The notes beneath the pieces were generated by a model. The model saw nothing but the letters and a program-made list of their open reading frames with translations. It made no database searches and was not told where the DNA came from. Source: Prevotellaceae bacterium (GTDB lineage: Bacteria > Bacteroidota > Bacteroidia > Bacteroidales > Bacteroidaceae). Taken from it: a DNA stretch of 64,000 nucleotides. Positions 61,452-64,000 of the stretch are shown one piece after another (the first letter of the stretch is position 1; every line of letters begins with the position of its first letter). The stretch is taken from contig JABZLB010000003.1 of NCBI GenBank assembly GCA_015256945.1, positions 1 through 64,000 of the forward strand, given 5' to 3'. The position numbers and the translations under genes were made by a program.

Positions 61452-62306
61452 ATGTCAAGAACAACATTTGACCAATTGCTTGAGGCTGGATGTCATTTCG
61501 GCCATTTAAAGCGTAAGTGGAACCCGGCAATGGCTCCTTATATCTTCATGGAGCGTAATGGTATTCACATTATCGACCTCAACAAAACCGTTGTAATGAT
61601 CGACGATGCTGCTGAGGCTATGAAGGCTATCGCCAAGAGCGGTAGAAAGATTCTGTTCGTCGCTACTAAAAAACAGGCCAAGGAGATTGTAGCTGAAAAG
61701 GCTGCATCAGTAAACATGCCTTATGTAATTGAACGTTGGCCAGGCGGTATGCTTACCAATTTCCCTACAATTCGTAAGGCCGTAAAGAAAATGACGAACA
61801 TCGATAAGATGATGAACGACGGTACTTTCTCAAATCTTTCTAAGCGTGAGATTCTGCAGATTAACCGTCAGCGCGCCAAATTGGAGAAGAACTTAGGCTC
61901 AATTGCCGACCTGACTCGCCTGCCGGCAGCTCTCTTCGTTGTTGATGTGATGAAGGAACACATTGCTGTAAAGGAAGCCAATCGCCTTGGAATTCCAGTA
62001 TTTGGTATCGTTGATACAAACTCTGATCCTAAGAATATCGACTACGTTATCCCTGCAAACGATGATGCAAAGGATTCTGTTGAAGTTATCTTGAATGCTG
62101 TTTGTGGTGCCGTTGCTGAAGGAATGAATGAGCATAAGGCTGAAAAGGCTGACGAAAAAGCATCGGCAGAGCAGGCTGAAGAGGCTGCAGAGGGCAAGCG
62201 TCATGCACGTCGTGCTCGCAAGGAAGAGCCGGTAGCTGCTGAAGAAGCAAAGGCTGAGGCTCCTGCTGCTGAGGCTAAAGAAGCTGAGGAAGCACAGGCA
62301 GAATAA
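61452..62306 (+). CDS. rpsB: 30S ribosomal protein S2
   Basis: 284 residues. 'FDQLLEAGCHFGHLKRKWNP' and 'PGGMLTNFPTIRKAVKKM' mark S2, and 'IPVFGIVDTNSDP' its C-terminal conserved part. After about residue 230 comes a low-complexity Ala/Glu/Lys-rich tail with a basic patch ('GKRHARRARK'), an extension seen in Bacteroidetes S2. Followed by tsf, the near-universal neighbour. Confidence 0.97.
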   Translation: MSRTTFDQLLEAGCHFGHLKRKWNPAMAPYIFMERNGIHIIDLNKTVVMIDDAAEAMKAIAKSGRKILFVATKKQAKEIVAEKAASVNMPYVIERWPGGMLTNFPTIRKAVKKMTNIDKMMNDGTFSNLSKREILQINRQRAKLEKNLGSIADLTRLPAALFVVDVMKEHIAVKEANRLGIPVFGIVDTNSDPKNIDYVIPANDDAKDSVEVILNAVCGAVAEGMNEHKAEKADEKASAEQAEEAAEGKRHARRARKEEPVAAEEAKAEAPAAEAKEAEEAQAE

Positions 62307-62315
62307 ATACATTTT

Positions 62316-62386
62316 GATGTAGGGTCTTATTAGATTGGTAGGATCGGACAAGACCCTGCATCAATCTGATAAGACCTTATTGTTTT
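62316..62386 (+). promoter_or_regulatory. Mutually exclusive hairpins between rpsB and tsf (attenuator-like)
   Basis: Structure A: GATGTAGGGTCTT (62316-62328) with AAGACCCTGCATC (62350-62362), 13 bp with one G-U. Structure B: GTCTTATTAGATT (62324-62336) with AATCTGATAAGAC (62363-62375), 13 bp with one G-U, followed by TTATTGTTTTT (62378-62388). A and B share 62324-62328 and cannot form together; B resembles a terminator, A an antiterminator. Confidence 0.5.
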
Positions 62387-62431
62387 TAATTCGACTAAAT
62401 TACAAATCTAACATTAAAAGAAAATTATATT

Positions 62432-63427
62432 ATGGCTGTTACAATTGAAGACATCAAGAAGCTCCGCACGATGACAGGTGCCGGCATGAAGGACTGTAAG
62501 AAGGCTCTTGCAGAGGCTGATGGTGATATCAATAAGGCAGTAGAGCTCGTTCGTGAGCGCGGTTTGGCTATTGCTGCAAAGCGTTCTGACCGTACAACAT
62601 CAAACGGATGTGTACTCGTTAAGAACGTAAACGGCTTTGCTGCAATGCTCGCTCTTAAGTGCGAAACGGACTTTGTTGCCAACGGTGCTGACTATGTTCA
62701 GCTTACACAAGATATTCTTGATGCAGCAATTGCTGCGAAAGCGCAAACGCTTGATGAAGTTAACGCCCTGAAATTAGCTGATGGAACTACTGTCGCTGAA
62801 GCAGTAACACGTCGCTCTGGCGTTGTAGGCGAGAAGATGGAACTGGATGGTTACAACGTCTTGGAAGGCGAAAACATCTACACTTACGACCATATGGGCC
62901 GCCATACCTTAGGTACAATGGTTCAGCTTAGCGGTGCAAACGAAGACGCTGGCCACAAAATTGCCATGCAGGTAGCCGCTATGAAGCCCGTTGCATTGGA
63001 TGAAACAAGCGTTCCTCAGGAGGTAAAGGATGAGGAATTACGTGTTGCTATCCAGAAGACAAAGGAAGAACAGATCGAGCGTCAGGTAAATGTTGCCCTG
63101 AAAAAAGCAGGTATTAACGCAAACCTTGTTGACTCAGAGGATCACATTGCTTCCAATGTTACCAAGGGTTGGTTGTCACAAGAGGATGCTGATAAGGCCG
63201 TAGAGATTAAGAAAACTGTTGGCGAGCAGGCAGCTGCAAATCTGAATGAGAACATGATTCAGAACATTGCCAAGGGTCGTATGGCTAAATTCTTTAAGGA
63301 AAACTGCCTTGTTGACCAGGAGTTCCAGTTTGGAGACGGCGATAAAGAGAGCGTTGCACAGTGGCTTACCAAGCAGGGTGGTTTGAAGATTTGCGCATAC
63401 AAGCGTTTCAGTCTTTCTGCCGACTAA
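62432..63427 (+). CDS. tsf: Elongation factor Ts
   Basis: 331 residues. UBA-like N-terminus 'VTIEDIKKLRTMTGAGMKDC' and 'KKALAEADGDINKAVELVRERG', then 'ALKCETDFVANGADY' of the core that exchanges GDP on EF-Tu, and a C-terminal module. The extra length against E. coli (about 283) is usual for Bacteroidetes. Ends with a strong terminator 75 bp downstream. Confidence 0.97.
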   Translation: MAVTIEDIKKLRTMTGAGMKDCKKALAEADGDINKAVELVRERGLAIAAKRSDRTTSNGCVLVKNVNGFAAMLALKCETDFVANGADYVQLTQDILDAAIAAKAQTLDEVNALKLADGTTVAEAVTRRSGVVGEKMELDGYNVLEGENIYTYDHMGRHTLGTMVQLSGANEDAGHKIAMQVAAMKPVALDETSVPQEVKDEELRVAIQKTKEEQIERQVNVALKKAGINANLVDSEDHIASNVTKGWLSQEDADKAVEIKKTVGEQAAANLNENMIQNIAKGRMAKFFKENCLVDQEFQFGDGDKESVAQWLTKQGGLKICAYKRFSLSAD

Positions 63428-63501
63428 TCCGGATAATGTTGTCAACGCTGCATTTTGCCGATGCAAACGTGTGGTGATTTGGCAATAAACACATATAAGT
63501 C

Positions 63502-63534
63502 AGGGTCATGGATTCTCATCCATGGCCCTTTTTT
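63502..63534 (+). terminator. Terminator of the rpsB-tsf unit
   Basis: GGG-CATGGAT (63503-63513) / ATCCATGGCCC (63518-63528) around a 4-nt loop with one unpaired T, followed by TTTTTT. Confidence 0.87.
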
Positions 63535-63555
63535 GTCACAGGTGAAGGAAGTAAT

Positions 63556-64000
63556 ATGCCAAACTTATCAAAACAAATACAGCCCCATGCTGCCGTCCGC
63601 GACTCACAAATTGAGCTGTTACGCATCATCGCCATGGTGATGATGCTGATACTCCACGCTAATTTCCTGGGTATCAGGGTACCTGAATACGTCGACTTTT
63701 TACAAGATTCGGTTAATGCCTGGAGCCGTATGGGTATCGAAGCGTTTTGTATTGTTGCCGTCGATGTATTTGTTTTGATTTCGGGTTGGTATGGTATTCA
63801 GTTTAGAAAATGCCGACTTGTAAGTTACATTTTTCAAGTATATTTCTTTACTTTCGTGCTTTACTTTACGTCATTATTCTTTGATTCCGAGCTTCCTCCA
63901 ACGCCACAATATGTAGCGCACCTCATTATCATGGACCCTTACTGGTTTGCGCAGTCCTACCTGTTGCTCTATTTGCTGTCGCCCGTGCTCAATAAGATGA
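63556..64000 (+). CDS. Acyltransferase-3 family membrane protein (3' end cut off by window)
   Basis: Starts at ATG 63556 ('MPNLSKQIQPHAAVRDSQIE') and is open to the right edge; 148 residues visible. 'IELLRIIAMVMMLILHANFLG' and 'VDVFVLISGWYGIQF' are the first two signature helices of OafA/WecH-like acyltransferases, with the conserved His. 'PYWFAQSYLLLYLLSPVLN' is a later family motif. Fourth member of this family in the window. It lies 22 bp past the tsf terminator, so it has to be transcribed separately or by read-through. Confidence 0.82.
   Translation, partial: MPNLSKQIQPHAAVRDSQIELLRIIAMVMMLILHANFLGIRVPEYVDFLQDSVNAWSRMGIEAFCIVAVDVFVLISGWYGIQFRKCRLVSYIFQVYFFTFVLYFTSLFFDSELPPTPQYVAHLIIMDPYWFAQSYLLLYLLSPVLNKM

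Noticed and set aside
61899..62351. 150-codon minus-strand frame antisense to rpsB
   Set aside because: Shadow of the low-complexity Ala/Glu-rich S2 tail; Leu/Ser-rich and overlapping the rpsB-tsf hairpins.

Overview
The window is a chromosomal segment of a Bacteroidales bacterium, most probably Prevotellaceae. The reasons are a SusC/SusD polysaccharide-utilisation locus (PUL), BACON-domain surface lipoproteins, a DUF4290 gene next to murA, and many promoters of the Bacteroidetes type (-7 box TAnnTTTG, sometimes with TTG about 19-20 bp upstream). Shine-Dalgarno sequences are mostly inconspicuous. I saw no tRNA, rRNA, IS element, prophage or CRISPR array.

Layout. 1-13,300 is housekeeping and envelope: a truncated RluA-type pseudouridine synthase, an AspT/YidE-type transporter, a pyridoxal kinase, mannose-1-P guanylyltransferase, a HIT protein, GreA, two small outer-membrane beta-barrels, a large nuclease-helicase, a DNA alkyltransferase, guanine deaminase and an alpha/beta-hydrolase fused to a HAD-like domain. 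13,500-30,170 is a glycan-degradation region: GH2 beta-galactosidase, then a PUL read leftwards (two BACON lipoproteins, SusC, SusD, a calcineurin-like phosphoesterase, GH31), with a divergent SusR-like membrane regulator. 30,860-39,000 is core metabolism: rseP-dxr-rimM-murA-DUF4290, tsaB, and yicC-gmk-nadD on the other strand.

39,016-59,564 is a long accessory region for envelope glycans. It has a phosphoethanolamine-transferase-like enzyme, three acyltransferase-3 proteins, a set resembling polyprenyl-phosphoribose synthesis (UbiA-type phosphoribosyltransferase, HAD phosphatase, GtrA), three paralogous GT-C-like membrane proteins, two glycosyltransferases, a Wzx-like flippase, and a compact set for making and transferring a CDP-activated pentitol phosphate (IspD/TarI-like cytidylyltransferase, TarJ-like reductase, a dedicated ribulose-phosphate 3-epimerase, divergent LicD). 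Both pentose chemistries beside a flippase suggest a surface glycan carrying ribofuranose and/or phosphopentitol; this is the best candidate for an undescribed system. 60,170-63,534 is rplM-rpsI-rpsB-tsf with structured leaders, and the window ends inside another acyltransferase.

Non-coding structure is unusually rich: three GC-rich REP-like palindromic elements built on GGCCGTC; two arrays of exact 22-bp periodicity built on CTTTACGATGTAA-like cores; a 494-bp tandem duplication carrying a pair of tiny two-TM proteins; a probable 65-nt small RNA; a frameshifted small gene; an inverted-repeat operator candidate at the PUL; and two mutually exclusive hairpins between rpsB and tsf.
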